NCBI GenBank assembly: GCA_005768755.1
Contig: VAFL01000023.1
Coordinates: 1 to 41,823 of the forward strand
Source: Paracoccus denitrificans
GTDB taxonomy: Bacteria > Pseudomonadota > Alphaproteobacteria > Rhodobacterales > Rhodobacteraceae
DNA: 41,823 nt
Direction: 5' to 3'
The translations under genes were made by a program, and so were the position numbers. This document shows positions 31,227-39,980 of this stretch, piece by piece (position 1 is the stretch's first letter; the number at the start of each line of letters is the position of its first letter). The notes under the pieces are model-generated. The model was given only the letters and a program-made list of their open reading frames with translations, was not told where the DNA came from and did no database searches.

Positions 31227-32165
31227 ATGCCTCGCTATGCCGTTCTGCTGTTCGACGGTTTTTCGAACTTCGTCCTGTCCTCGTTGATTGAGCCGCTGCG
31301 CGCGGTTCACGATCACGGCTATCCCGAGCTTTCATGGTGCACCGTCACCGCCGATGACGGCCCCGTGCGCAGTTCCAGCGGCTTGCGGGTCCTGCCCGAC
31401 ATGCCGCTGGCCGAACTAGGGGCGCCGGACGCACTACTTGTTGTGGCGGGATACGGGTTTCGCGAGCATTCCACGGGTCGCATCTCGTCGCTGTTGCGGC
31501 GCGTTTCACGACGGGGGGCACGTCTGATCGGCGCCGATTGCGGCTCTTGGTTGATCGCGCGAGCAGGGCTGTTGCAGGGTCACACGGCGACGCTTCATTG
31601 GAGCGTGCTTGCCGATTTCGCCGAGGCTTTCCCCGAGGTGACGGTCAGCCATCAGCGATACGTCCTGGACGGTCCGGTCTGGAGCAGCGGCGGCGCGGCA
31701 TCGTCGTTGGACATGATGCTGGCCCTGGTCGGGCGGACGTTCGGCACCGCGGCTGCTTTCGCCGCGACCTCGATGTTCCTGCATGACGCCGTGCGCAAGC
31801 AGGCTGGGTCGCGGATGGGGCTGGGGATTGGCAGTCGCGGATCGCAGAAGCTGCAGGAAGCCATCCGCATGATGGTCGAGCAGGTCGAGACGCCCATGCC
31901 ACTTTCTGACCTTGCCGCCACGATCGGTACGTCGCTGCGAAGCCTGAACCGGATGTTCAAATCCGAGATCGGTATGGGGCCGGGGCGCTATGCCCAGATG
32001 CTGCGCCTGACGCGGGCGCGGGAACTGGCCACGGCCACCGAGCTGCCGCTGCGAGAGATCGCGTTACGCTGCGGATATTCGGATGCTGCCGCCCTGGAAA
32101 AGGCCTTCACCCGGACCTACGGTCAACCGTTGCGCCGCTGGATCGGACGGCGCCCGACATCCTGA
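31227..32165 (+). CDS. cdhR: GlxA-family AraC-type transcriptional regulator, CdhR-like
   Basis: The 312-residue protein has an N-terminal DJ-1/PfpI-like domain (RYAVLLFDGFSNFVLSSLIEPLRA, then GADCGSWLIARAGLLQGHTATLHW) and a C-terminal double HTH of the AraC family (LSDLAATIGTSLRSLNRMFKSEIGMGPGRYAQMLRLTRARELA and LREIALRCGYSDAAALEKAFTRTYGQPLRRW). GlxA-type regulators such as CdhR and GbdR respond to carnitine and betaine. Its divergent position to cdhC supports activation of the operon by carnitine. Confidence 0.88.
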   Translation: MPRYAVLLFDGFSNFVLSSLIEPLRAVHDHGYPELSWCTVTADDGPVRSSSGLRVLPDMPLAELGAPDALLVVAGYGFREHSTGRISSLLRRVSRRGARLIGADCGSWLIARAGLLQGHTATLHWSVLADFAEAFPEVTVSHQRYVLDGPVWSSGGAASSLDMMLALVGRTFGTAAAFAATSMFLHDAVRKQAGSRMGLGIGSRGSQKLQEAIRMMVEQVETPMPLSDLAATIGTSLRSLNRMFKSEIGMGPGRYAQMLRLTRARELATATELPLREIALRCGYSDAAALEKAFTRTYGQPLRRWIGRRPTS

Positions 32166-32178
32166 ACAGGGTTCTTGC

Positions 32179-32400
32179 ATGGGTGCAGTCCTCGTTGCTG
32201 CCGCTCACAAGGGCAAGTGGCGTCGTGGTCCGGTGAGCTCTTTCGGGCCAAGCGTGACGGCTGCGCTTGGACCGTTCAGTGTGAACGCTGTCTATCACTT
32301 CCCAGACAGACCAGACCCAGTGACGGTGGCCTGCTTCACAAACGGTGTTGACGAAGGAGTAGCAGAGTTCGCCACTGCAGAACTTGCGCGGAAAGCCTGA
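32179..32400 (+). CDS. Possible small hypothetical protein, 73 residues
   Basis: An ATG at 32179 opens a frame of 73 residues with no good ribosome binding site and no motif I recognise (HKGKWRRGPVSSFGPSV, then HFPDRPDPVTVACFTNG). It may be a remnant from the adjacent IS region. Weakly supported. Confidence 0.25.
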   Translation: MGAVLVAAAHKGKWRRGPVSSFGPSVTAALGPFSVNAVYHFPDRPDPVTVACFTNGVDEGVAEFATAELARKA

Positions 32401-32571
32401 AGCGCGTCGGTTAGGAGGACAATAACCCCTTGCCAGAAACTACGCGCCCAAAACGGTCGATTTAGGTGAAAAACTCGACTTACTACATGTTGTGTTTGGG
32501 GTGGTTAAACCGTTTTAACCCGCTGTAATAGCGGTCAAAGCTATGGGTTTTGTCGGTCTGGTCTTTGGCGC
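32401..32571. other. Non-coding gap before the IS graveyard
   Basis: Contains only the inverted repeat GGTTAAA-CCGT-TTTAACC (32503-32520), perhaps near an IS end. No gene seen. Confidence 0.4.
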
Positions 32572-33360
32572 TTAGCAGGGGACCATTTTGGCCATACGTT
32601 TTAGGTTCTGGGCGGAGGCGGCGAGGAGGAATTCTTCGGTGGCCCCTTTCAGCCCTCGGAGCCGGAGGCGTTTGAGGCCGAGGTGCCGTTTCAGGTGGGC
32701 AAACAGCATCTCGACCTTTTTGCGACGTCGTCGGCTGGTGTCGAAGGCTGCCTTGCTGACCAGATCGCGCGCGGCCTGACGGGCGTCTTCGTCCATGTGG
32801 CGCGTCACGGTGCGGAATGGGGCGTCGGTGCAGGCTTTGCGGATCGGGCAGGTGCCGCAGGTGGGCTTGCCGGAATAGTAGCTTTTGATCCGGTCTTTTT
32901 CCCTGATCCGGCGCAGCGGCATTTCATGACCTTCGAGTCAGGTGTAGCTGTCGCGCTCGGCGTCGTACTGAAAGTACCCGATATCGTATTTGCCGCCCGT
33001 CTGGTGGTGGCGGTCGAGCACCGGCACATGCGGCGTGATCTTGCGCCGCCAGAGCCATGCCAGGAACTGGCCGGTGCCGTACGAACCATCCGCCGCGATC
33101 CGGTCAGGACGGAAATCGTGCCGGTCGGCACTGCGGTCCAGCATCGCTTTGGCGGCGGTGATTTCTCGGCTCAGGCGCGCAGGCGTAGCCTCTACATCGA
33201 CGATAATCCCATGATCGGTGTCGATCAGGTAATTGGTTTCATAGCTGAAGCGGCCGGGGCCATCCTTGACCGACCAGGCGGCCTCGGGATCGGTTTCCGA
33301 GATGTATTTAGGCGGTTTCGACGGGGCTTCATCGACAAGCGTCGCTAGATAGGAGAGTGT
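32572..33360 (-). pseudogene. IS1182-family transposase, 5'-truncated and frameshifted
   Basis: Two pieces of one transposase lie in different frames. The upstream piece (33360 to about 32938) contains SYLATLVDEAP, SETDPEAAW, FSYETNYLIDTDHGIIVDVEATPA and AADGSYGTGQFLAWLW. The downstream piece (32922-32572) contains the CGTCPIRKAC cysteines and RRRKKVEMLFAHLKRHLGLKRLRLRG, the C-terminal Glu region. The shift is near 32930. The N-terminus ends at the junction with an IS256 fragment near 33360. Not functional. Confidence 0.8.
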
Positions 33361-33661
33361 CCGGTCTTCTGTGTATCGCTGAATCGGTCCATGCTTCCTG
33401 AAAGGAGCACTGACGATGACAATTTCCAACGAACTGCTGGACGAGTTGCTGAAAGGCTGCAAGCGGCCTGAGGATCTGCTTGGCGATGCCGGGCTGATGA
33501 AAGAGCTGAAGGTCCGGCTGATGGAACGAATGCTGGGAGCCGAACTGACGGCGCATCTGGGCTATGGTGCCGGCGCGGAGCCCCCGCCCGAACAGGCCAA
33601 CCGCCGGAACGGAGTTGCCACGAACCGTGTGAAAGGTATCCGTCCGGTTTCCCCGCTCTGA
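33361..33661 (+). pseudogene. IS256-family transposase, N-terminal fragment
   Basis: The ATG at 33416, behind AAAGGAGC, begins ISNELLDELLKGCKRPEDLLG and continues to AELTAHLGYGAGAEPP and NRRNGVATNRVKG, the N-terminal part of IS256-type (Mutator) transposases. The frame then leaves the family after ~75 residues, and the DDE domain is absent. The left end of the element is probably near 33350. Confidence 0.8.
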
Positions 33662-33774
33662 CGGGGAGATGGAGTGCCTGCTAGATGTCCACCATCGATA
33701 GATGGGATGGTTGCCGCCCTCCCCAGACGGCATCGCAATGTGCCAAGATGTTGGCCTGTAGGCTGTCAATCAGC

Positions 33775-33815
33775 ATCCAATCGTGACCCCTTATCGGCGT
33801 CCAATATTGACCCCT
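33775..33815. repeat. Terminal repeats of an IS21-family element
   Basis: ATCCAATCGTGACCCCT (33775-33791) and GTCCAATATTGACCCCT (33799-33815) are near-identical direct repeats 24 bases apart. IS21-family ends carry multiple short repeats of this kind, and an istB fragment in the right orientation follows. Confidence 0.6.
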
Positions 33816-33893
33816 CCGGTGCTGAGCTGGCCCGGCGCTGCGTAGTCCCCATGTAACGCAGCGGCGGCGGGCCAGCGGGGTCGCCTTTTCGGT

Positions 33894-34215
33894 TTACGCC
33901 CGGTTCTTGAAGCGCCAGCTTTCGTTGCCGGTTTCGACGATTTCGCAGTGATGCGTCAGACGGTCGAGGAGCGCGGTGGTCATTTTCGCGTCGCCGAAGA
34001 CGGTTGGCCATTCGCCAAACGCCAGGTTGGTTGTCACGATGATCGAGGTTCGCTCGTAGAGCTTGCTGATCAGGTGGAACAGGAGCTGGCCGCCGGTCTG
34101 GGCGAACGGAAGATAGCCGAGTTCGTCGAGGATCAGGAAGTCGAGACGGGAGATCAGGTCTGCGGTTCGCCCCTGACGTTCGGCCCGGGCTTCGGCGTCG
34201 AGCTTGTTGACTAGG
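33894..34215 (-). pseudogene. IstB (IS21 family helper ATPase), 3' fragment interrupted by IS481
   Basis: The frame reads LVNKLDAEARAERQGRTADL, then the Walker-B-like FLILDELGYLPFAQTGGQLLF, LISKLYERTSIIVTTNLAFG and MTTALLDRLTHHCEIVETGN, ending in TAA at 33896-33894. This is the C-terminal ~106 residues of IstB. The rest, including Walker A and all of istA, is missing, cut at the IS481 insertion at 34215. No start codon remains. Confidence 0.85.
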
Positions 34216-35226
34216 TGTTTGATCCCACGGTTTGATGGTGCGATCCTTTCTCAGGAATGGAAGGAAGCATTATGGGCCAGGTTCGTCACGGAAGCGCCAC
34301 GACCACGCACGCCGTCAGAGCTGCAATACAACGATCGCAAGCTTCGCTCGCGACGTTGAGCCGGGATCTTGGGATCAACCCGAAGACCGTTGCTAAATGG
34401 CGCAAGCGCCAGACGGTCGAGGACCTCAAGACCGGGCCGAGAGAACCGCGCTCGACGATCTTGACCGAGGCCGAAGAGGCGACCATCGTCGCTTTCCGGC
34501 GGCACACGCTGCTGCCGCTGGACGACTGCCTCTATGCCCTGCAGCCATCCATCCCGCACCTGACACGCTCAGCGCTCCATCGGTGTCTGCAGCGCCACGG
34601 CATTTCTCGGCTGCCTGACGTGGAGGGCGACAAGCCGAAGCGCCAGAAGTTCAAGCGCTACCCCATCGGCTTCTTTCACATCGACATCGCCGAGGTGCAG
34701 ACTGCTGAGGGCAAGCTGTTTCTGTTCGTCGGCATTGACCGCACGAGCAAATTTGCCGTGACCCAACTCGTCGACAAGGCAGACAGGAAGACGGCCTGGG
34801 AGTTCCTGCAGCACATGCTCGAAGCAGTGCCCTATCAGGTCCACACCATTCTCACCGACAACGGCATTCAGTTCGCCGAGCAGCCTCGGAACCGCAACAC
34901 CGTTTATTCTCGGCCCATGCGTTTCGACATGATCTGTGAGGCCAACGGGATCGAACATCGCCTCACAAAGCCCAACCACCCGTGGACCAACGGCCAGGTC
35001 GAGCGAATGAACCGGACGATCAAGGACGCGACCGTCAAACGCTTCCATTACGACGATCACGACCAGCTCCGCACCCACCTGTCAGACTTCATGGCAGCCT
35101 ACAACTTCGCCCGCCGGCTCAAGACCCTCGGCGGGCTCACACCGTATGAATACATCTGCAAGATCTGGACATCCGAGCCAGACAGATTCATCCTAAATCC
35201 GATCCACCAGATGCCGGGACTGAACA
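34216..35226 (+). mobile_element. IS481-family element, 1011 bp, with 6-bp target duplication ACTAGG
   Basis: The left end TGTTTGATCCC and the right end, read inward, TGTTCAGTCCC form imperfect inverted repeats. ACTAGG is present directly before (34210-34215) and after (35227-35232). IS481 is known to duplicate NCTAGN. The element looks complete. Its target was apparently the junction of the istB fragment and the left end of the IS5-type element. Confidence 0.8.
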
Positions 35227-35231
35227 ACTAG
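34272..35231 (+). CDS. IS481-family transposase; stop codon supplied by the target duplication
   Basis: A 319-residue transposase: N-terminal HTH (AAIQRSQASLATLSRDLGINPKTVAKWRKRQ), then the rve core FFHIDIAEVQTAEG (first Asp), ILTDNGIQF (second Asp) and HPWTNGQVERMNRTIKDATV (Glu). The reading frame runs through the right inverted repeat, and its TAG stop (35229-35231) lies in the target duplicate ACTAGG, not in the element. No defects are seen, so it may be active. Confidence 0.88.
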   Translation: MGQVRHGSATTTHAVRAAIQRSQASLATLSRDLGINPKTVAKWRKRQTVEDLKTGPREPRSTILTEAEEATIVAFRRHTLLPLDDCLYALQPSIPHLTRSALHRCLQRHGISRLPDVEGDKPKRQKFKRYPIGFFHIDIAEVQTAEGKLFLFVGIDRTSKFAVTQLVDKADRKTAWEFLQHMLEAVPYQVHTILTDNGIQFAEQPRNRNTVYSRPMRFDMICEANGIEHRLTKPNHPWTNGQVERMNRTIKDATVKRFHYDDHDQLRTHLSDFMAAYNFARRLKTLGGLTPYEYICKIWTSEPDRFILNPIHQMPGLNN

Positions 35232-36070
35232 GCTCCAGACCCATTGATTTCAGGCGTTTGACGTGATTCAGGCCCCGCAAGGAGACCTGATTGATGAGCA
35301 ACCTTTTCTGGCTGAGCGAGGCGCAGATGGCGCGCCTCAAACCCTTCTTTCCCAAGAGCCATGGCAGGCCCCGCGTCGATGACCGGCGTGTTCTGAGCGG
35401 CATAATCTTCATCAACCGCAATGGTTTGCGATGGTGCGACGCGCCGAGGGAATACGGGCCCGCCAAGACGCTCTACAACCGCTGGAAACGCTGGAGCGAG
35501 AACGGGGTCTTCGCCCGGATTATGATGGGCCTGGCCGCCGAGAGCGCCGAACACAAGACGATCATGATCGACGCGACCTATCTGAAAGCACATCGCACGG
35601 CCTCGAGCCTTGGGGTGAAAAAAGGGGGCGCGGGCGCCAGATCGGGCGAACGAAAGGCGGCATGAACACCAAGCTGCACGCAGTCACCGACGCGAAAGGA
35701 CGCCCGATCCAGTTCTTCATGTCGGCCGGGCAAGTGAGCGACTACACCGGAGCAGCGGCCCTGCTGAGCAGCTTGCCAAAGGCTGGCTGGATGCTTGCGG
35801 ACAGAGGGTATGATGCCGAATGGTTCCGAGAAGCGTTGAAAGACAAGGGGATAAGGGTATGCATTCCCGGCCGGAAGAACCGCAAGAAGGCGGTCAAATA
35901 CGACAAGCGGCGCTACAAGCGCCGCAACCGCATCGAGATCATGTTCGGGCGCCTCAAGGACTGGAGGCGCGTTGCCACCCGATACGACCGATGCCCCGAG
36001 ACATTCTTCTCCGCCATCCTTCTCGCCGCTACCGTCATCTTCTGGCTATGATCGAGAACGAGTCCTGACC
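35231..36070 (+). mobile_element. IS5-family (IS427-like) element, about 840 bp
   Basis: The left end GGCTCCAGACCCATTGA and the right end, read inward, GGGTCAGGACTCGTTCT match at about 11 of the first 16 positions. CTA flanks both sides (35228-35230 and 36071-36073), consistent with a short YTA-type duplication. The left CTA plus the first G forms part of the IS481 target. Confidence 0.6.
35294..36051 (+). CDS. IS5-family transposase in two frames (OrfA to 35665, OrfB to 36051)
   Basis: Frame 1 (SNLFWLSEAQMARLKPFFP, then RVLSGIIFINRNGLRWCDAP and IMIDATYLKAHRTA) has the N-terminal region and the first Asp. Frame 2 (GRTKGGMNTKLHAVTDAKG, then MLADRGYDAEWF and RRYKRRNRIEIMFGRLKDW) has the second Asp and Glu. 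The frames join by a -1 shift at the run of six A and five G at 35618-35628. Such shifts are normal in the IS427 group, but the heptamer is not aligned to codons in the classical way, so a mutation is also possible. Confidence 0.75.
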
Positions 36071-36181
36071 CTAGGTCAGGGACCGATAGACGACAATGGG
36101 CTCTGATGCTGTAACCGCCCCCCCCCCGGCGGCATCGATGTGCCAAGGTGGGATCGCGACAATCCAAATTGGGAGGCGGTC

Positions 36182-36227
36182 ATGTCGGAGTTTATCACGG
36201 TCGGACTGGATCTGGCGACATCTTCTG
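36182..36227 (+). pseudogene. IS110-family transposase, N-terminal scrap
   Basis: GGGAGG precedes an ATG at 36182, and the first residues SEFITVGLDLA match the N-terminus of IS110-type transposases. Homology ends after about 12 residues where TRAP transporter coding sequence begins. The upstream 36115-36150 segment resembles 33714-33750, possibly ends of related elements. Confidence 0.5.
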
Positions 36228-36713
36228 CGCGTCAGTTTCGACACGTTGCAGACCACCAGGGCGATCCTTCTGATCATCGCCAGCGCGGCGATCTTTGCGT
36301 GGATACTGGTGTCGAACCAGATCGCGGCCCATCTTTCGGGGTCGATCCTGTCAATCTCGGACAGCCCGGCCTTCGTGATGCTTGCGATCCTGTTGATCGT
36401 CCTTGTGCTTGGGCTGTTTCTGGAAACCGTTGCGGCGATCACCATTCTGGTGCCGGTGCTGCTGCCAGTCGCCACCTCGGTCGGGATCGATCCGGTCCAT
36501 CTGGGCGTGGTCATCGTGCTGGCGCTGACGATCGGATTGCTGACACCGCCTGTCGGTCTGGTCCTGTATGTGCTGGCGGCGGTATCGGGCGTCAGATTCG
36601 ATCGCTGCGTCCGGGCGACCGCGCCTTTCCTGATCCCGCTGGTCGCGGTCTTGCTGTTGGTGGCCTTCGTTCCACAATTGTCGCTGGCCCTACCGATGGC
36701 GGTCGGCAAGTGA
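36228..36713 (+). pseudogene. TRAP transporter large permease DctM, C-terminal fragment
   Basis: The open frame from about 36228 (DTLQTTRAILLIIASAAIFAW) to the TGA at 36711-36713 contains the DctM segments FLETVAAITILVPVLLPVA and VLALTIGLLTPPVGLVLYV. About 162 residues of the usual ~430 remain. The 5' part was replaced by the IS110 scrap. TRAP permeases import organic acids with a periplasmic binding protein, and neither partner is in the window. Confidence 0.8.
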
Positions 36714-36884
36714 CCCGAACGCTCGTGGTTTTCAATGATGTTCGGGACCGTGGACCACGTGCAGCACGCATTCCGGTGGACCCATCCGGACTGGGACTTT
36801 TCCGCCTATGCGGTGACGGGACAACGCACTGAGGTTCTTGGCCTATCGGCGCGGCCAGCCGCTGACGATCTTACCCTCAAAGAA

Positions 36885-36910
36885 CCGTGGCCCCGTATCC
36901 GGGGCCACGG
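36885..36910 (-). terminator. Rho-independent terminator of the RND efflux operon
   Basis: The perfect 10-bp stem CCGTGGCCCC/GGGGCCACGG with a 6-base loop, followed on the minus strand by TTCTTT, lies 19 bases past the RND permease stop codon. The ~170 bases between it and the DctM fragment hold no recognisable gene. Confidence 0.8.
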
Positions 36911-36929
36911 CGGATTGGCATGACAGGTG

Positions 36930-39900
36930 CTAAAGCGTGGGCTGGATCGCGGCCTCGGCCTTATGTTCGCGGCTGAACAGCACATAGTAGAAGGTCGGCG
37001 CGGCGATCAGGGTCAGGATCGTCGCAAAGGCCAGCCCGCCCATGATCGTCACCGACATCGAGGCAAAGAACGGATCCCACAACAACGGTGCCATGCCCAG
37101 GATCGTCGTCGCCGCCGCCAGAACCACGGGCCGCAGACGCGAGGTCGATGCCTCGATGATCGCGTGGCGGAAGGGCACGCCCTCGGCGCGGACCAGATCG
37201 ATTTCCTCGACCAGCACGATGCCGTTCTTCAGCAACATCCCCGACAGCGATAAAAGGCCCAGCAGTGCGGTGAAGGAAAACGGCAACCCGGTGACCAGCA
37301 GGCCGATCACCACGCCGTTCACCGCCATCGGCACCAGCAGCCAGACGATAAGCGGCTGACGCAACCGGCCAAACAGCAGGATCGAGATCAGGATCATGAT
37401 CAGGATCGTCATCGGCAGTTGCCCGCCCAGGCTTTCCTGCGCATCGGTGCTGCTTTCATATTCGCCGCCCCATTCCATGCGATAGCCACTGGGCATCGGC
37501 ACGGTCTCGACCGCGTCGCGGATCTGGGAAAAGACCGCCGAGGCGTTGGTGCCGCTTGGCAGGCCCGCCTCGACCGTGATCGTAGGCACGCGGTTACGCC
37601 GCTGAATCAGGGTGTTGCGCGGCTGCCAGTCGATCTGGTCGATCAGCTGTTCCATCCGCAGGTAATCGCCCGCCGCATCGGAATAGATCATCTGCTCCCA
37701 CAGATCGGGGGTTTCCCCGAATTCGCGCGACCGGATGCGGATGGGGATCTGCCGGTCGCCTTCCTGATAGGTGGCAACGGTCATGCCCTCGGTCGCCATC
37801 AGGCTGGCGTCGGCAATGTCGGAGCGTGTGATCCCCGCCGTCTGCGCACGCTGGGTGGCATATTGCGGCACCAGCACGGGTTCGTATTCGCGCCAATCCG
37901 TGCGGATATCCATCAGCGGCGCGTCCTGCGCCTTCAATGTATCGCTGACCTGCTGGGCCAGATCGCGCAGCACCGCCGGATCGGACCCTGAAATCCGCGC
38001 CTGAATCGGCACCCCGCCGCCCGGCCCGAAGGCCAGGCGTTCGGTGCGGAACTCGCCCGCGAACAAGGTCTCGCGGCCAAAGGCATTCAGATCGTCCAGC
38101 AGGGGCGGGATCGCGTCCAGCGTTTCGGTCCTGATGATCAGATGCCCATAGGTCGGCATCGATTCCTCGGGCGAATAGGTCAGCATGAAGCGCGTGGCGC
38201 CACCGCCGATGAAGCTTGCCACCGAGGTGACGTCATCGCGTTGCAGCAGCCAATCCTCGGCCTGTTCCAAATCGCGCGATACCGCCTGAATGTCGCTGCC
38301 CTGCGGCAGCTTGTAATGGGCGTAGAAGATCGGCGTGTTGCTGTCGGGAAAGAACTGCTGCGGAACCTGAGCAAAGCCGCGATAGCACAATGCCGTCACC
38401 ACGACCATACCGGCCAGAAACAGCCAGCGCACGCGCAAAGACAAGCCCAGCACCTTGCGATAGGCGTTGAAGATCGGGCCGGAATAGCCGTCATCGCCTT
38501 CGTTGCCACGCTTGAACACGTAATGCGCCAGCAGCGGCGTGACGGTCAGCGCCAATACCCAGGATAGCAACAGTGAGATCCCGACGACGGCGAACAGCGA
38601 GAACAGGAATTCGCCGGTCGCGTCGGGCGAAAGACCGATCCCGGCAAAGGCCATGATCCCGATGACGGTCGCGCCCAGCAGCGGCAACTGAATGCGGCTT
38701 GCGCCCTCATCCGCCGCCTCGCGGGACGTTTTGCCGCCCTGCATCTTGATCTGCATCGCCTCGGCCACGACGATCGAATTGTCGACCAGCATCCCCATGG
38801 CGATAATCAGCGCCCCAAGCGAGATCCGCTCCATCTCGATGCCGCCAAGCGCCATGAAGAAGAAGGTGCCGATCACGTTCAGAAACAGCGTCGCGCCGAC
38901 AACCACCGCAGACCGCCACCCCATGAACACCGCCAGCACGATCACCACCAGCGCGACCGACATGGCCAGGTTCTTCAGAAACCCGGTCGAGGATTCATCG
39001 ACCACGACATGCTGCTGATAGATCGGGTGAAATTCAACGCCATGAGGAAGATCGCCGCGCAGGTCCTGCAGCTTTGCATCCACGCGATTGCCGATATCGA
39101 CAATGTTTTCCGAGGCGATCCCGGAGACACCCAGGGTGAACGCCTCTTGGCCGTTAAAACGGATGATCTGGCGCGGCGTTTCGACGCGGCCCCGTTCGAC
39201 CGTGGCGATATCGGTCATCTGAACGACCGTGCTGCCGACATTGATGGTCAATTCGCGCAGCGCGTCCACGCTGTCGGTGCTGCGGGGCACGTCCAGATCG
39301 AACCGCTTGCCATCCGCGGCCAGCGACCCGGCCGAGGCGATCTGCGCGGCGGCCCTGATCTGTTGGGTCAGCGCGGCGGGCGGGACGCCCAGATTGGACG
39401 CGATGGCCATGTCGGGCATGACATAGACCGCCTCTTCGGGCAGGCCCGCGACCGACACGTCGGCAACACCATCGACGGTCAGGATCTCGCGCCGAAGAAA
39501 GCTGGAAATCTCGTGGATCTCGGCATCGGAAAAACCCGGCGCGGTCACGGCGAAATAGATGCCGAAGACATCGCCGAAATCGTCGTTGACGATGGGCTGG
39601 GCCGCGCCTTCGGGCAGTTGCCCGGCGGCATCGGCGACGCGGTTGCGCAGCTCGTCCCAGACCTGCGGCAGCTCATCGCCCTTGACCGTCGGCAGGATTT
39701 CCACGTCGATACGCGACTGGCCGGGCTTGTTCGATGAGGTCACGGTATCCAGCACGCCCATCTGCTGAATCGCGGATTCCAGCGGCTCGGTCACTTCGCG
39801 CGCGACCTGCGCCGCCGTGGCGCCCGGATAGCTGGTAAAGACCACCGCCGTCTTGATCGTGAAGGCCGGGTCTTCCAGCCGCCCGACATTCAGATAGCCC

Positions 39901-39980
39901 CACAGCCCGCCCCCCAGACAACCCAGGATCAGCAGCCAGGTCAGCAGCGAGGCTTCGATCGCCTTGCGTGCAAGGTTCAT
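36930..39980 (-). CDS. RND-family efflux permease, 1016 residues
   Basis: The protein begins with a cytoplasmic amphipathic segment and TM1 (SLLTWLLILGCLGGG), then GRLEDPAFTIKTAVV and YPGATAAQVAREVTEPLE, the start of the periplasmic pore domain. The proton-relay helix contains D400 in GMLVDNSIVVAEA. The length and duplicated halves fit the HAE/AcrB type. GRLEDP places it with the broad-range alphaproteobacterial group rather than with heavy-metal CusA pumps. It overlaps the fusion-protein gene by 4 bases (ATGA). No outer-membrane TolC gene is in the window, so it probably uses a shared TolC. Substrates unknown. Confidence 0.9.
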   Translation of the reverse strand: MNLARKAIEASLLTWLLILGCLGGGLWGYLNVGRLEDPAFTIKTAVVFTSYPGATAAQVAREVTEPLESAIQQMGVLDTVTSSNKPGQSRIDVEILPTVKGDELPQVWDELRNRVADAAGQLPEGAAQPIVNDDFGDVFGIYFAVTAPGFSDAEIHEISSFLRREILTVDGVADVSVAGLPEEAVYVMPDMAIASNLGVPPAALTQQIRAAAQIASAGSLAADGKRFDLDVPRSTDSVDALRELTINVGSTVVQMTDIATVERGRVETPRQIIRFNGQEAFTLGVSGIASENIVDIGNRVDAKLQDLRGDLPHGVEFHPIYQQHVVVDESSTGFLKNLAMSVALVVIVLAVFMGWRSAVVVGATLFLNVIGTFFFMALGGIEMERISLGALIIAMGMLVDNSIVVAEAMQIKMQGGKTSREAADEGASRIQLPLLGATVIGIMAFAGIGLSPDATGEFLFSLFAVVGISLLLSWVLALTVTPLLAHYVFKRGNEGDDGYSGPIFNAYRKVLGLSLRVRWLFLAGMVVVTALCYRGFAQVPQQFFPDSNTPIFYAHYKLPQGSDIQAVSRDLEQAEDWLLQRDDVTSVASFIGGGATRFMLTYSPEESMPTYGHLIIRTETLDAIPPLLDDLNAFGRETLFAGEFRTERLAFGPGGGVPIQARISGSDPAVLRDLAQQVSDTLKAQDAPLMDIRTDWREYEPVLVPQYATQRAQTAGITRSDIADASLMATEGMTVATYQEGDRQIPIRIRSREFGETPDLWEQMIYSDAAGDYLRMEQLIDQIDWQPRNTLIQRRNRVPTITVEAGLPSGTNASAVFSQIRDAVETVPMPSGYRMEWGGEYESSTDAQESLGGQLPMTILIMILISILLFGRLRQPLIVWLLVPMAVNGVVIGLLVTGLPFSFTALLGLLSLSGMLLKNGIVLVEEIDLVRAEGVPFRHAIIEASTSRLRPVVLAAATTILGMAPLLWDPFFASMSVTIMGGLAFATILTLIAAPTFYYVLFSREHKAEAAIQPTL

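Noticed and set aside
35618..35628. Canonical A-AAA-AAG programmed frameshift in the IS5-type element
   Set aside because: The heptamer is not in the needed codon phase here, in contrast to the IS3 element; only a run-based shift or mutation can be claimed.
36735..36923. Small gene of 62 codons after the DctM fragment
   Set aside because: No ribosome binding site or recognisable product, and it overlaps the efflux operon terminator.
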